From: an uncultured Eggerthella sp.
Lineage (GTDB): Bacteria > Actinomycetota > Coriobacteriia > Coriobacteriales > Eggerthellaceae
Reading direction: 5' to 3'
Assembly: GCA_900542065.1 (NCBI GenBank)
Contig: UQLU01000009.1
Span: 1-64,000 of the forward strand
DNA length: 64,000 nucleotides
Shown: positions 43,677 to 52,225 of the stretch, piece after piece
Layout of the letters: every line of letters starts with the position of its first letter
Numbering within the stretch: position 1 is the first letter of the stretch
Program-made: the position numbers and the translations under genes
Notes under the pieces: generated by a model
What the model saw: only the letters and a program-made list of their open reading frames with translations
What the model was told of the DNA's origin: nothing
Databases searched by the model: none

Positions 43677-45323
43677 TTATTCGCCCTTTTCTGCGCGCTC
43701 TTTCAAGCGACGATCAAGCTCATCTGCCAATTGATGACGCTTAACCTTGCCAGATTCGGTCATTGGAATTTCGTCAATGAACTCGATATGTTCAGGACGA
43801 AGACGTTTTGCAACGCCAATGGAGTCCAGATATTCTGCAATCGAATCAAGTGTTGGAACCACATCGCCCTTTTGAACAATAAAGGTGCAAATACGCTCGC
43901 CTAAACGATCGTCTGGTAAACCGATAGTAGCGTGTGAGCCAACACCTGGGCAGCCGTCCAAGTTGTTATCTACTTCGTTAGCGGAGATGTTGATACCGCC
44001 ACGAATAAGGATTTCCTTCTTGCGGCCATTGATCTTTACGCGACCCTGTTCGTCCTGGATGCAAAGGTCGCCAGAATAGAACCAACCATCATCGCTTAAA
44101 TCCTTTGCAGTAGCTTCAGGATTCTTCAGATAACCGCTAAACATATGAGGGCCGCGGGAAATTTCTTCACCTTGAGTGCCGTAAGGAACTTCGTTGCCTT
44201 TTTCGTCAACAACCTTAACTTCAATGCCTTCGCAGGCAATACCAGACCAGTTGCCGTTCCATTCCAGGCAATCCTCTGGTGGAACCAAAAGATGGGGGCA
44301 GCTTTCGGTGGAGCCATAGCATTCGCACAGCTTCAATCCGTGCTTGTCGGCACGATGAACCATGGTGCCAGGAACAGGAGCGCCGCCGCAAACATAAAGC
44401 TTTAAGGTATCGAAGGAAAGGCCCTTCTTTTCTGCAACATTGAGCATGTCATAAATGAAAGGTGTTGCGCCCATAGACCAGGTAACGCCTTCTTTGTTCA
44501 TGATCTCAATGGATTCTTCAGGATGGAATTCCTGCTGCAGAACAACGCGAGCACCCAGCAGAAGTGGGGTAATCAGGCCATGATTAAAGCCTGTTGCATG
44601 ATTGAGTGGTGCTGGCATGAACATGACATCTTCGCGCGTTAAGTGCAAAGACTTAATAAAGGTTTTCTCAGAGAAGATAAGTGCGTTGTGAGAAATCAAT
44701 ACTGCCTTAGGACGACCTGTGGTGCCTGAGGTAGAAAGAATCAGAACGATTTCGTCTGAATCGCTTTCTGGTGCCTCAGTTAAAGGTTCAAACGTTTCAA
44801 AAATCTGATTCAGGGTAATAGTGCCATGAGATTCTACAGTTTTATCGTGAACGCAGAATGCACCGTCGAGTAAGCTGGTGATTTCGTTCTTGACGGAAAG
44901 GAACTGATCTTCGAAGTTAGTCTTGTGGTGGAAGGTGGGGCAGATGAAAGCCTTAGATTCAACCAAGCTCATGGAGTAAACCAAGTCTTCGCCGTTGAAG
45001 GTAACGGGAAGTGGGTGGCATACAGCGCCTACTTTTAAACAGGCAACATACAGGATGCAAAACTCTGACCAAGGTGGCATCTGGAAACTTACCACGTCGC
45101 CATTTTGTACCCCGACGCTTTTGAGCCAAGCGGCAAGGCGGCCAGCTTTGTCATCAATTTCCGCATAGGTGAAACGAACGCCTAAGTTGTCGCTAACATA
45201 TTCATTGTCAGGAAACTTAGATACGCGGTCTGACCAAACATCGAACAGGGTTTGTTCGGTCCAGTAGCCCTTTTCGTAATACTCCTTTTTGTTCTGTTCG
45301 TTCACTTTTAGATCGGTAATCAT
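43677..45323 (-). CDS. AMP-forming acyl-CoA ligase (CaiC/AliA-like)
   Basis: This adenylate-forming enzyme activates a carboxylic acid to its CoA ester. It has 548 residues. The P-loop-like motif is ILSTSGTTGRPKAVLISH (about residue 197), followed by CECYGSTESCPH, the hinge YSGDLCIQDEQGRVKINGRK and the C-terminal catalytic Lys in MTESGKVKRHQL. The sequence style (NGDVVSFQMPPWSEF) is closest in my judgement to cyclohexanecarboxylate, carnitine or medium-chain acid ligases. The ATG follows GAGG. It is transcribed alone and ended by a strong terminator. With the nearby CoA-transferase and crotonase it suggests uptake and degradation of a carboxylic acid. Confidence 0.9.
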   Translation of the reverse strand: MITDLKVNEQNKKEYYEKGYWTEQTLFDVWSDRVSKFPDNEYVSDNLGVRFTYAEIDDKAGRLAAWLKSVGVQNGDVVSFQMPPWSEFCILYVACLKVGAVCHPLPVTFNGEDLVYSMSLVESKAFICPTFHHKTNFEDQFLSVKNEITSLLDGAFCVHDKTVESHGTITLNQIFETFEPLTEAPESDSDEIVLILSTSGTTGRPKAVLISHNALIFSEKTFIKSLHLTREDVMFMPAPLNHATGFNHGLITPLLLGARVVLQQEFHPEESIEIMNKEGVTWSMGATPFIYDMLNVAEKKGLSFDTLKLYVCGGAPVPGTMVHRADKHGLKLCECYGSTESCPHLLVPPEDCLEWNGNWSGIACEGIEVKVVDEKGNEVPYGTQGEEISRGPHMFSGYLKNPEATAKDLSDDGWFYSGDLCIQDEQGRVKINGRKKEILIRGGINISANEVDNNLDGCPGVGSHATIGLPDDRLGERICTFIVQKGDVVPTLDSIAEYLDSIGVAKRLRPEHIEFIDEIPMTESGKVKRHQLADELDRRLKERAEKGE

Positions 45324-45700
45324 AAATCCTCACTTCATACGACAAGAACGCAGGGGCATGCTTGTCAACTTTTGGAATTTCTCCCTCGGGATCATTCCCC
45401 CTCACTCCTGAACACGTATCAAAACCCCTCGACGTATTCGATGAAAGTATAGCGCGAATCGATGGATTAGGCAGGTTTACTCCTATAGAAAGTACGGGTT
45501 CAAACTAAAGGCACAGCCTATAGACTTTATGGATAGAACCTATAATTTAGACATATTATTTAAGGTGTTGAAGTTTCTTGCGAAGGCCTTTTTGACACGG
45601 TCTTTTTGCAAGAGAACAGGTGTAGTTTATTCGGACAAATTATTAGATTTGGGTGAATTTATTACGACGGATGGCGACGCTGATAGTATGTATTGAGCGC

Positions 45701-45800
45701 ATTCCGATTGCGTATCGCGTGCATTCTGATTCACATCTCGGACATTCGCATCAGGTATATTCTGACTCCTGTCCTACACATTCCGATTGCGCGTTTTTGA
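45701..45800. repeat. ATTC(C/T)GA-type degenerate repeats in a 546-base gap
   Basis: ATTCCGATTG, ATTCTGATTC, ATTCGCATC, ATTCTGACTC and ATTCCGATTG start at 45701, 45723, 45744, 45759 and 45780, spaced 22, 21, 15 and 21. The rest of the gap 45324-45869 shows three CCTATA words near 45482, 45517 and 45539 that could be promoter or operator sites, and no gene. Confidence 0.6.
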
Positions 45801-45869
45801 TGCGTTATGGCGAAGTAGCACCCAGGTGCCGTATTATTTGCCTGATAACTATATTCAGAGAGGGATGCT

Positions 45870-48041
45870 ATGAGCATACGAAAACTATTAGCTCGTTCGG
45901 CTAGTTCGGTAAGTACCTGGGGTTTGCGTCATGTGGCGAAACGTCCTGCGGCAAACATGCCTGGCAAGATTGCCCTAAAGCTTGACCCTCAGATTATTGC
46001 TGAATCTATGGGTAAAATTACCGAAGGTTCCATTGTGGTAGTAGGAACGAACGGTAAGACCACCATTACTAATATGATCGCTGATGCCTTGGAACGTCAG
46101 GGCAAAACCGTTGCTTGCAATAGAACTGGAGCGAATCTTGCCTATGGCGTTGCAACTACGCTTCTTCAGTCCAAAGGCGCTCAGTGGGGTGTGTTTGAAT
46201 CGGACGAATTATGGCTTGCGCATACTTTGCCTCAGGTGCAGGCAAGCTATGTTCTGCTTTTGAATTTGTTCCGTGATCAGCTGGATCGCTGTGGCGAAAT
46301 TGATCGTGTTCAGGATGCCATTGTCCAAGCACTTACCGAATCGCCCGATACGGTACTTTTGTATAACGCCGATGATCCTCTGTGCGCCATGGTCGCGCTT
46401 CGTGTCCCCAATGAGGCAATTGCCTTTGGCGTTGGCGAAGATTTGCATCAGCAGCAAAATGTGGTCAGCGATGCTCAGATGTGTCAGCGTTGTTCGGCAA
46501 TGTTTACCTATGAGTATCGTCAGTATGGTCAGCTGGGAACCTATTCTTGTCCGAATTGCGGATTCAAGCGCCCTGAATTGGATTTTGCAGCAAAACATGC
46601 TGTTTTCGGAAACGACATTACTTTTGATGTTGAGGAGCGTGCTACAGGATCAAGCGTTTCTCTTCATGCGCAGCGCGCAGGTGTGTATATGATCTACAAC
46701 GTGATGGCTGCGTGGCTGGCGTCGCATTGCGCAGGTGTGAGTGATGAAGTATTTCAGCAGGCAGTTGATCTGTTTGATCCTCAAAATGGACGCTTGCAGT
46801 CGCTTACTATTCAGGGCAGACCAGTCTTGTTGAACTTGGCGAAAAATCCCACAGGCTTTAATCAGAATATGAAGCTTATTACGCAGGCAGAAGGCAAGAA
46901 GGTTGCTGCGTTTTTCATTAACGACAATGAAGCGGATGGTCATGACATTTCTTGGATTTGGGATTGCGACTTCGAAGAGCTTGCAGAACAAGAAGACGTC
47001 ATAGTGTATGCAGGTGGCATTCGCAAAAACGATTTGCAGCTGCGCCTTCGCTATGCTGGCATTGAGGCGCGCACTATTAATAATGTAGATGAAATGGTGG
47101 ACGAAGCACTGGCTATGCCTGCCGATTGGAAGATGTACGCCATTGCGAACTACACATCTCTTCCTGCGGTACGTGATTCGCTGATGTCGCGTGCTGATAA
47201 AACGGAAGTTGATCAAGTAGTACAGGGCACCAACGAACCTGAGCGCAAAAAGCACGCAGTCGTTCAGCAAGAAGGGGTTGAAGTGCTTGCAAATAATCCT
47301 TTGCGCATCGTGCACTTATTCCCTGATTTGCTTAATTTGTACGGAGACGGTGGAAACGTGCGCGTTTTGGCACAGCGTTGTGCGTGGCGTGGAATCCCTG
47401 TTGAAGTGCAAGCGGTGCACTATGGTGAAGAGGCAAATTTAGATCAGGCAGATATTGTTGTGCTTGGTGGCGGGCCTGACCGAGAGCAAAAACTTGCATC
47501 TGAGGTTCTGTTTGCCATGAAAGAAGACCTTCGTTCATACATTGAAAACGATGGCGCGCTCCTTGCTATTTGTGGTGGTTATCAGATTTTGGGTCATCGT
47601 TGGTTGATGGGCGATGAAGAGGTAGAGGGTCTGTCAATTATTGATACAGAAACACTGCGTGCTGGCACGGGCTTTGATCGCCTTATCGACAACATCGTAC
47701 TATCTTCTTCTTTAGCCAAACTGCCTGTAGTTGGTTATGAAAATCATGCGGGTCGTACGAAGCTTGGAGTTGGGGTAGAGCCGTTTGGTAAGGTTGTTTC
47801 CCAGGTGGGTCATGGCAATGACGACACCTCTGGAGCGGATGGCGTACTGTATCGTAATTGCATCGGAACGTATTTGCATGGCCCTCTTCTTGGTAAGAAT
47901 CCAGAAATTGCCGACCATTTAATTGCGGTAGCGCTGCAGCGCAAACTGGGATTGGATGCACCTATGGAGTTGGCTTCTTTGGATGATTCGGTGGAAAAGG
48001 CAGCAAATGCATATATGGCACAACGCTTAGGAGTGTCATAG
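45870..48041 (+). CDS. murT-gatD: Lipid II isoglutaminyl synthase as a single MurT-GatD fusion protein
   Basis: In Staphylococcus and Streptococcus two proteins, MurT and GatD, amidate the D-Glu of lipid II to D-isoglutamine. Here both are one 723-residue chain. Residues 1 to about 450 are MurT: ATP loop VVGTNGKTTITNMIADAL, the MurT-specific zinc ribbon with Cys205, Cys208, Cys227 and Cys230, and the DUF1727 C-terminal domain (LAKNPTGFNQNMKLI). After a charged linker, residues about 480-705 are the GatD class I glutaminase with nucleophile Cys568 in LLAICGGYQILG and His670 in GTYLHGPLLGK. GAGAGGGA precedes the ATG. There is no stop or frameshift between the halves. Confidence 0.93.
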   Translation: MSIRKLLARSASSVSTWGLRHVAKRPAANMPGKIALKLDPQIIAESMGKITEGSIVVVGTNGKTTITNMIADALERQGKTVACNRTGANLAYGVATTLLQSKGAQWGVFESDELWLAHTLPQVQASYVLLLNLFRDQLDRCGEIDRVQDAIVQALTESPDTVLLYNADDPLCAMVALRVPNEAIAFGVGEDLHQQQNVVSDAQMCQRCSAMFTYEYRQYGQLGTYSCPNCGFKRPELDFAAKHAVFGNDITFDVEERATGSSVSLHAQRAGVYMIYNVMAAWLASHCAGVSDEVFQQAVDLFDPQNGRLQSLTIQGRPVLLNLAKNPTGFNQNMKLITQAEGKKVAAFFINDNEADGHDISWIWDCDFEELAEQEDVIVYAGGIRKNDLQLRLRYAGIEARTINNVDEMVDEALAMPADWKMYAIANYTSLPAVRDSLMSRADKTEVDQVVQGTNEPERKKHAVVQQEGVEVLANNPLRIVHLFPDLLNLYGDGGNVRVLAQRCAWRGIPVEVQAVHYGEEANLDQADIVVLGGGPDREQKLASEVLFAMKEDLRSYIENDGALLAICGGYQILGHRWLMGDEEVEGLSIIDTETLRAGTGFDRLIDNIVLSSSLAKLPVVGYENHAGRTKLGVGVEPFGKVVSQVGHGNDDTSGADGVLYRNCIGTYLHGPLLGKNPEIADHLIAVALQRKLGLDAPMELASLDDSVEKAANAYMAQRLGVS

Positions 48042-48102
48042 TTCGCGCCTAGGCTTCGTCGTGCGGATCTTTCGTCGTGCGATTTGCGCCTAAAACTTCG
48101 AG
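48039..48102. repeat. 16-bp periodic repeats after the MurT-GatD stop
   Basis: TTCGTCGTGCG occurs at 48055-48065 and 48071-48081. GCGCCTA occurs at the flanking 16-base steps (48044 and 48086). The block starts at the stop codon. Confidence 0.55.
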
Positions 48103-48342
48103 AAGCTTTTTCTGCATCCTGTGCCGTATGTTTCGCAAAGCCTACACCATGGTTTGCTTTGTGTAGTTGCGTTCCGAGTTGGCTTCAGTTTTGTTATGAG
48201 AGAATGTTAAATAAATATTAGAAGCCCTCAATTTGTGGCGAAAGCATGCAAAAGTTGCGCAAAAATATCCGATTTCCGTGCAATATATGATTTTTGCCGA
48301 ATTTATTTGCGTTCCGCATTAATTATTTGCATTATTGATTGC

Positions 48343-50031
48343 ATGTTTGCTTCAAATAACAAATCATCAAAGCGTTCCGCTCGTACCCGTAATGGCGCGG
48401 AGCGTCCTCATGCGGATCGTCGACGTGTCGCTTCTGGCTCTCGTGCTTCACGAAAGCAAAGCGCTGAATCGTTCGACCGTTCTTCGTATGGACATCAAAG
48501 CACTTCTCGCACATCGCGCAGAAATGCTTCAGGCGTGAATGCCTATAGTGCAAGTAACTATGGTTCTTCCACTCATCGTTCAAATGGCGCACAGAACAAC
48601 TACGTTCCTGTAACCCCTGCTGGTGCAAATCGACGTTATGCTCAAAATGCGCAAAGTCGTGAATTTGTTCGTCAGCAGCATGAGCGCAAGAAGAAGAGCA
48701 AGCGCAAGCGTATCTTGTTTGTTTCGCTTGCTGTTGTTTGCGTCTTAATCCTTGGCGGCATTGGTGCGGCATGGGCGTATATCAGTCAGGTTGATAGCTC
48801 TTTGCGCGATGATCTGGACACCGATCTTTTAAATTCGCTTGCTGTTACCGACTCTCCATCTGATCCGTTCTATATGCTTTTGATTGGTGCAGATAAATCA
48901 GAAGATCGTGAAGCTTCGGGCACCTTCGGCGGAACATATAGAACCGACTCCATGATTTTGGCACGCATAGACCCGCAGGAAAAAGAAGTAACGCTTGTTT
49001 CTATTCCACGTGACACCAGGGTTTATATAGAAGGCTACGGCGAACAGAAAATTAACGCAGCCTATGCGTTCGGTGGCGCTTCTATGGCGGTTGATACGGT
49101 ATCCGAATTAGCAGGTGTTCCTATCAGCCATTATGCAGAAATCGATTTCGACGGCTTTAAGGCTGTTGTTGACGCCTTGGGCGGTGTCGATGTTAACGTT
49201 CCTATGGAAATTAACGACGACAAGGCGGGCGGTCATGTTTCCGCAGGTCAACAGACACTCAATGGCGAACAGGCATTGATTCTTTGCCGTAGCCGTCATA
49301 CGTATGACGATATTGGCGACGGCGACTCCATTCGAGCTGCCAACCAGCGCTTGGTTCTTTCCGCCATCATGAAGAAGGTAATGAATTCTGATGTGGCTAC
49401 CATTACGAATACGGTAAGCACACTGGCAGAATATGTCACCACGGACTATAGCGTTACAGGCTTGGTTGGTCTTGCTCAGTCCATGATGGGTATCGACGTA
49501 GAAAATAATGTTTATACCGCTGCAGTACCTACCACTTCAGTCTACGAGAATGATATTTGGTGGGAAGTTCTCAACGAAGAAGAATGGCAAATAATGATGG
49601 ACCGCATAAAGCAGGGTCTGTCTCCTACGGAAGAAACTCAGATTGATGAAGCTTCTGGTGTTGTTATGTCGTCAGCTGGTGGCGGCGGATCTGGCAATAC
49701 GGACGATGCTGCGGGTACAACCAATTCTGGCAGCTCATCTAACAATGCTTCGCTTTCTGGGGTTCACATTTCTGTGAAGAATGGCTGCGGTATCGCAGGA
49801 TGTGCGGATCAAGCTGCTGCTAAGCTTTCTCCTGATGGTGCCGTTATCGAAACGGGCAATGCGGATGATTTTAACTATTCGCAAACCCTCATTGTGTACG
49901 AAGATTCATCGCAGGCGGATCAAGCTGAAAAGATTGCGAGCCTGTTAGGTGTTGGCGAAACTAAACAAAATGATGGCACTTACGCTTTCTCGGGTGATTT
50001 CTTAGTAGTAATTGGCTCGGACTGGTCTTAA
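48343..50031 (+). CDS. LytR-CpsA-Psr (LCP) family wall glycopolymer ligase
   Basis: LCP enzymes transfer undecaprenyl-linked glycopolymers to peptidoglycan outside the membrane. This protein has 562 residues. It has a Ser/Arg-rich cytoplasmic tail (about 1-125), one membrane helix (ILFVSLAVVCVLILGGIGAAW) and the LCP domain with LIGADKSE, RTDSMILARID, SIPRDTRVY and the RSRHTYDDIGDGDSIRAANQ block that holds the phosphate-binding Arg residues. A Gly/Ser linker leads to a LytR_C domain (VHISVKNGCGIAGCADQAA). The ATG at 48343 has no ribosome binding site, so the transcript may be leaderless; an in-frame GTG at 48235 is the alternative. It fits the glycan genes at the left edge. Confidence 0.9.
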   Translation: MFASNNKSSKRSARTRNGAERPHADRRRVASGSRASRKQSAESFDRSSYGHQSTSRTSRRNASGVNAYSASNYGSSTHRSNGAQNNYVPVTPAGANRRYAQNAQSREFVRQQHERKKKSKRKRILFVSLAVVCVLILGGIGAAWAYISQVDSSLRDDLDTDLLNSLAVTDSPSDPFYMLLIGADKSEDREASGTFGGTYRTDSMILARIDPQEKEVTLVSIPRDTRVYIEGYGEQKINAAYAFGGASMAVDTVSELAGVPISHYAEIDFDGFKAVVDALGGVDVNVPMEINDDKAGGHVSAGQQTLNGEQALILCRSRHTYDDIGDGDSIRAANQRLVLSAIMKKVMNSDVATITNTVSTLAEYVTTDYSVTGLVGLAQSMMGIDVENNVYTAAVPTTSVYENDIWWEVLNEEEWQIMMDRIKQGLSPTEETQIDEASGVVMSSAGGGGSGNTDDAAGTTNSGSSSNNASLSGVHISVKNGCGIAGCADQAAAKLSPDGAVIETGNADDFNYSQTLIVYEDSSQADQAEKIASLLGVGETKQNDGTYAFSGDFLVVIGSDWS

Positions 50032-50066
50032 AGCAACATAGTAACCGTTAAGGTTCAAGGTGTTTT

Positions 50067-50106
50067 AAGCGACATGCATTTCAGTTGAGGTGCATGTCGC
50101 TTTTTT
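50067..50106 (+). terminator. Terminator after the LCP gene
   Basis: AAGCGACATGCA and TGCATGTCGCTT form a twelve-base stem followed by a T-run. Confidence 0.92.
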
Positions 50107-50174
50107 ACCATTATTTAAGATTTTCTTTAGGCGTAAAATACTTACAACGTAAGGGGAGAATACAAGGAGTAAAC

Positions 50175-51671
50175 ATGGGCAAATATGTAATGGCGCTGGA
50201 TGCGGGAACTACCAGCAACCGTTGTATTTTGTTTAACAAAGAAGGCAAGGTCGTAAGTATTGCCCAAAAAGAGTTTACCCAGTATTTCCCAAAGCCTGGT
50301 TGGGTAGAGCATGACGCTGATGAGATTTGGTCTACGCAACTTGGTGTTGCGGTAGAGGCAATGTCTAAGATAGGGGCATCGGCTGAAGATATTGCAGCAA
50401 TTGGTATTACGAATCAAAGAGAAACAACTGTTGTGTGGGACAAGAAAACGGGCGAGCCTATATGCCCCGCTATTGTGTGGCAGTGTCGAAGGACAGCGGA
50501 ATTCTGTGATCAACTAAAGGCCCAAGGGCATACCGACATGATCAGAGAAAAGACGGGCCTAATTATTGACGCGTATTTTTCTGGTACCAAAATCCGTTGG
50601 ATTTTAGATCATGTGGAAGGTGCTCGGGAGAAGGCAGAAAAAGGCGACCTGCTGTTTGGTACGGTAGAAACGTGGCTTATTTGGAAGTTAACCAAGGGGC
50701 ATGTGCATGTAACGGATTATTCCAATGCGTCTCGTACCATGCTTTTTAACATCAATACGTTGGAGTGGGATCAGGAGATTCTCGATCTCTTAGATATCCC
50801 TAAAGCCATGCTGCCTAAGCCTATGCCTTCAAGCTGTGTATATGGCCAAACGGCAACCTCTTATTTTGGTGGTCACATTCCTATTGCGGGCGCTGCGGGA
50901 GATCAGCAGTCTGCACTTTTCGGCCAGGCATGCTTCCATCCTGGTGCGGCTAAAAATACGTATGGAACGGGCTGCTTCTTACTTATGAATACGGGGGATA
51001 CGCCTGTCTTTTCTAAAAATGGATTGGTAACCACCATTGCGTGGGGTCTTGATGGCAAAGTTGAATATGCGCTCGAAGGATCAATCTTTGTGGCAGGCGC
51101 TGCTATCCAGTGGTTGCGAGATGAAATGCGCCTCATAGATTCTGTGGCAGATTCAGAATACATGGCTGGAAAAGTTGAAGATACGAATGGTTGTTATGTT
51201 GTTCCTGCCTTTACTGGCTTAGGCGCCCCTCATTGGGATTCTTATGCAAGAGGAACTATTGTAGGCATTACGCGCGGGGTTAATAAATATCACATTATTA
51301 GAGCTACCTTAGAATCAATTGCCTACCAAGTAAATGATGTTCTAGGTGCTATGGAGGCAGATTCTGGTATTGCTCTTACTTCGCTTCGTGTAGATGGTGG
51401 AGCTAGTGCTAATAACTTTTTGATGCAAACTCAGGCAGATATTATTGGTGCCCCAGTAAAGAGACCCCAGTGTATTGAAACTACAGCGATGGGTGCCGCT
51501 TATCTGGCTGGATTGGCGGTAGGTTACTGGGAAAGCCGCGAGGAAGTCGAAGAAAACTGGGCAGTAGATCAAACGTTTGAGCCTGCTATTGAAGAAGTAA
51601 AGCGTCAGGAAAAGATCAAGGGTTGGAACAAGGCAGTGCGCTATTCGTTTGACTGGGCAAAAGACGAATAA
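50175..51671 (+). CDS. glpK: Glycerol kinase
   Basis: This 498-residue FGGY kinase phosphorylates glycerol to glycerol-3-phosphate. The N-terminal ATP-binding opening is YVMALDAGTTSNRCILFN. GITNQRETTVVWDKKTG and FGTVETWLIWKLTKG are diagnostic glycerol kinase blocks. FTGLGAPHWDSYARGTIVG and LRVDGGASANNFLMQ are the C-terminal FGGY signatures. AAGGAG precedes the ATG at 50175. No glpF or glpD is adjacent, so it is a single-gene unit between a terminator and the convergent rlmH. Confidence 0.95.
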   Translation: MGKYVMALDAGTTSNRCILFNKEGKVVSIAQKEFTQYFPKPGWVEHDADEIWSTQLGVAVEAMSKIGASAEDIAAIGITNQRETTVVWDKKTGEPICPAIVWQCRRTAEFCDQLKAQGHTDMIREKTGLIIDAYFSGTKIRWILDHVEGAREKAEKGDLLFGTVETWLIWKLTKGHVHVTDYSNASRTMLFNINTLEWDQEILDLLDIPKAMLPKPMPSSCVYGQTATSYFGGHIPIAGAAGDQQSALFGQACFHPGAAKNTYGTGCFLLMNTGDTPVFSKNGLVTTIAWGLDGKVEYALEGSIFVAGAAIQWLRDEMRLIDSVADSEYMAGKVEDTNGCYVVPAFTGLGAPHWDSYARGTIVGITRGVNKYHIIRATLESIAYQVNDVLGAMEADSGIALTSLRVDGGASANNFLMQTQADIIGAPVKRPQCIETTAMGAAYLAGLAVGYWESREEVEENWAVDQTFEPAIEEVKRQEKIKGWNKAVRYSFDWAKDE

Positions 51672-51721
51672 CTATCGTAGGCGCAAGCTTGGTTGGTAAC
51701 GCATCCAACCTTGTAATGCAG

Positions 51722-52165
51722 CTATTTGTGATAGGGCTCCCCGCGAGATATTTTGAAAGCTCGATATAGTTGTTCGAGTAATACCACACGTGCCAAATTG
51801 TGCGGCAGAGTAATGGGGCCAAAGCTTATGCGCTCGGTTGCGCGCTGTTTTACTTCGGCGGTTACACCATCGCTGCCACCAATAATAAAAGCAAGTTGTG
51901 ATTCTCCTGATAAGGCATAGGTATCGATCTTTGTTGCGAGAGATTCGCTTGAGGTTTCCTTTCCTTTGATGTCCAGCAAAAGAATAGGAGTGTGTTCGGG
52001 TAGGTTGCTTAAAAGAGCCTCTGCTTCTTTTTCTTTATTTGAATCAGGCAGTTCGCGCACGGATACTTTTGCATAGGCACTTAGACGCTTGAGATATTCA
52101 GCGCAGGCCTCTTTCCAAAACGATTCCTTTAATTTTCCCACGGCAAAAATCGTTATAGACAGCAT
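51722..52165 (-). CDS. rlmH: 23S rRNA (pseudouridine1915-N3)-methyltransferase
   Basis: This small SPOUT methyltransferase of 147 residues methylates pseudouridine 1915 of 23S rRNA in helix 69. It has the AdoMet knot AFIIGGSDGVTAEVKQRA and the invariant C-terminus LEQLYRAFKISRGEPYHK. LLDIKGKETSSESLA is the conserved central block. AAAGGAG precedes the ATG at 52165. It is divergent from the MMPL gene with about 60 bases between the start codons. Confidence 0.95.
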   Translation of the reverse strand: MLSITIFAVGKLKESFWKEACAEYLKRLSAYAKVSVRELPDSNKEKEAEALLSNLPEHTPILLLDIKGKETSSESLATKIDTYALSGESQLAFIIGGSDGVTAEVKQRATERISFGPITLPHNLARVVLLEQLYRAFKISRGEPYHK

Positions 52166-52225
52166 TAATACTCCTTTACAATAAGGATAAGTATTTGATC
52201 GAATAATATCGGATAGGTCGCAAGC

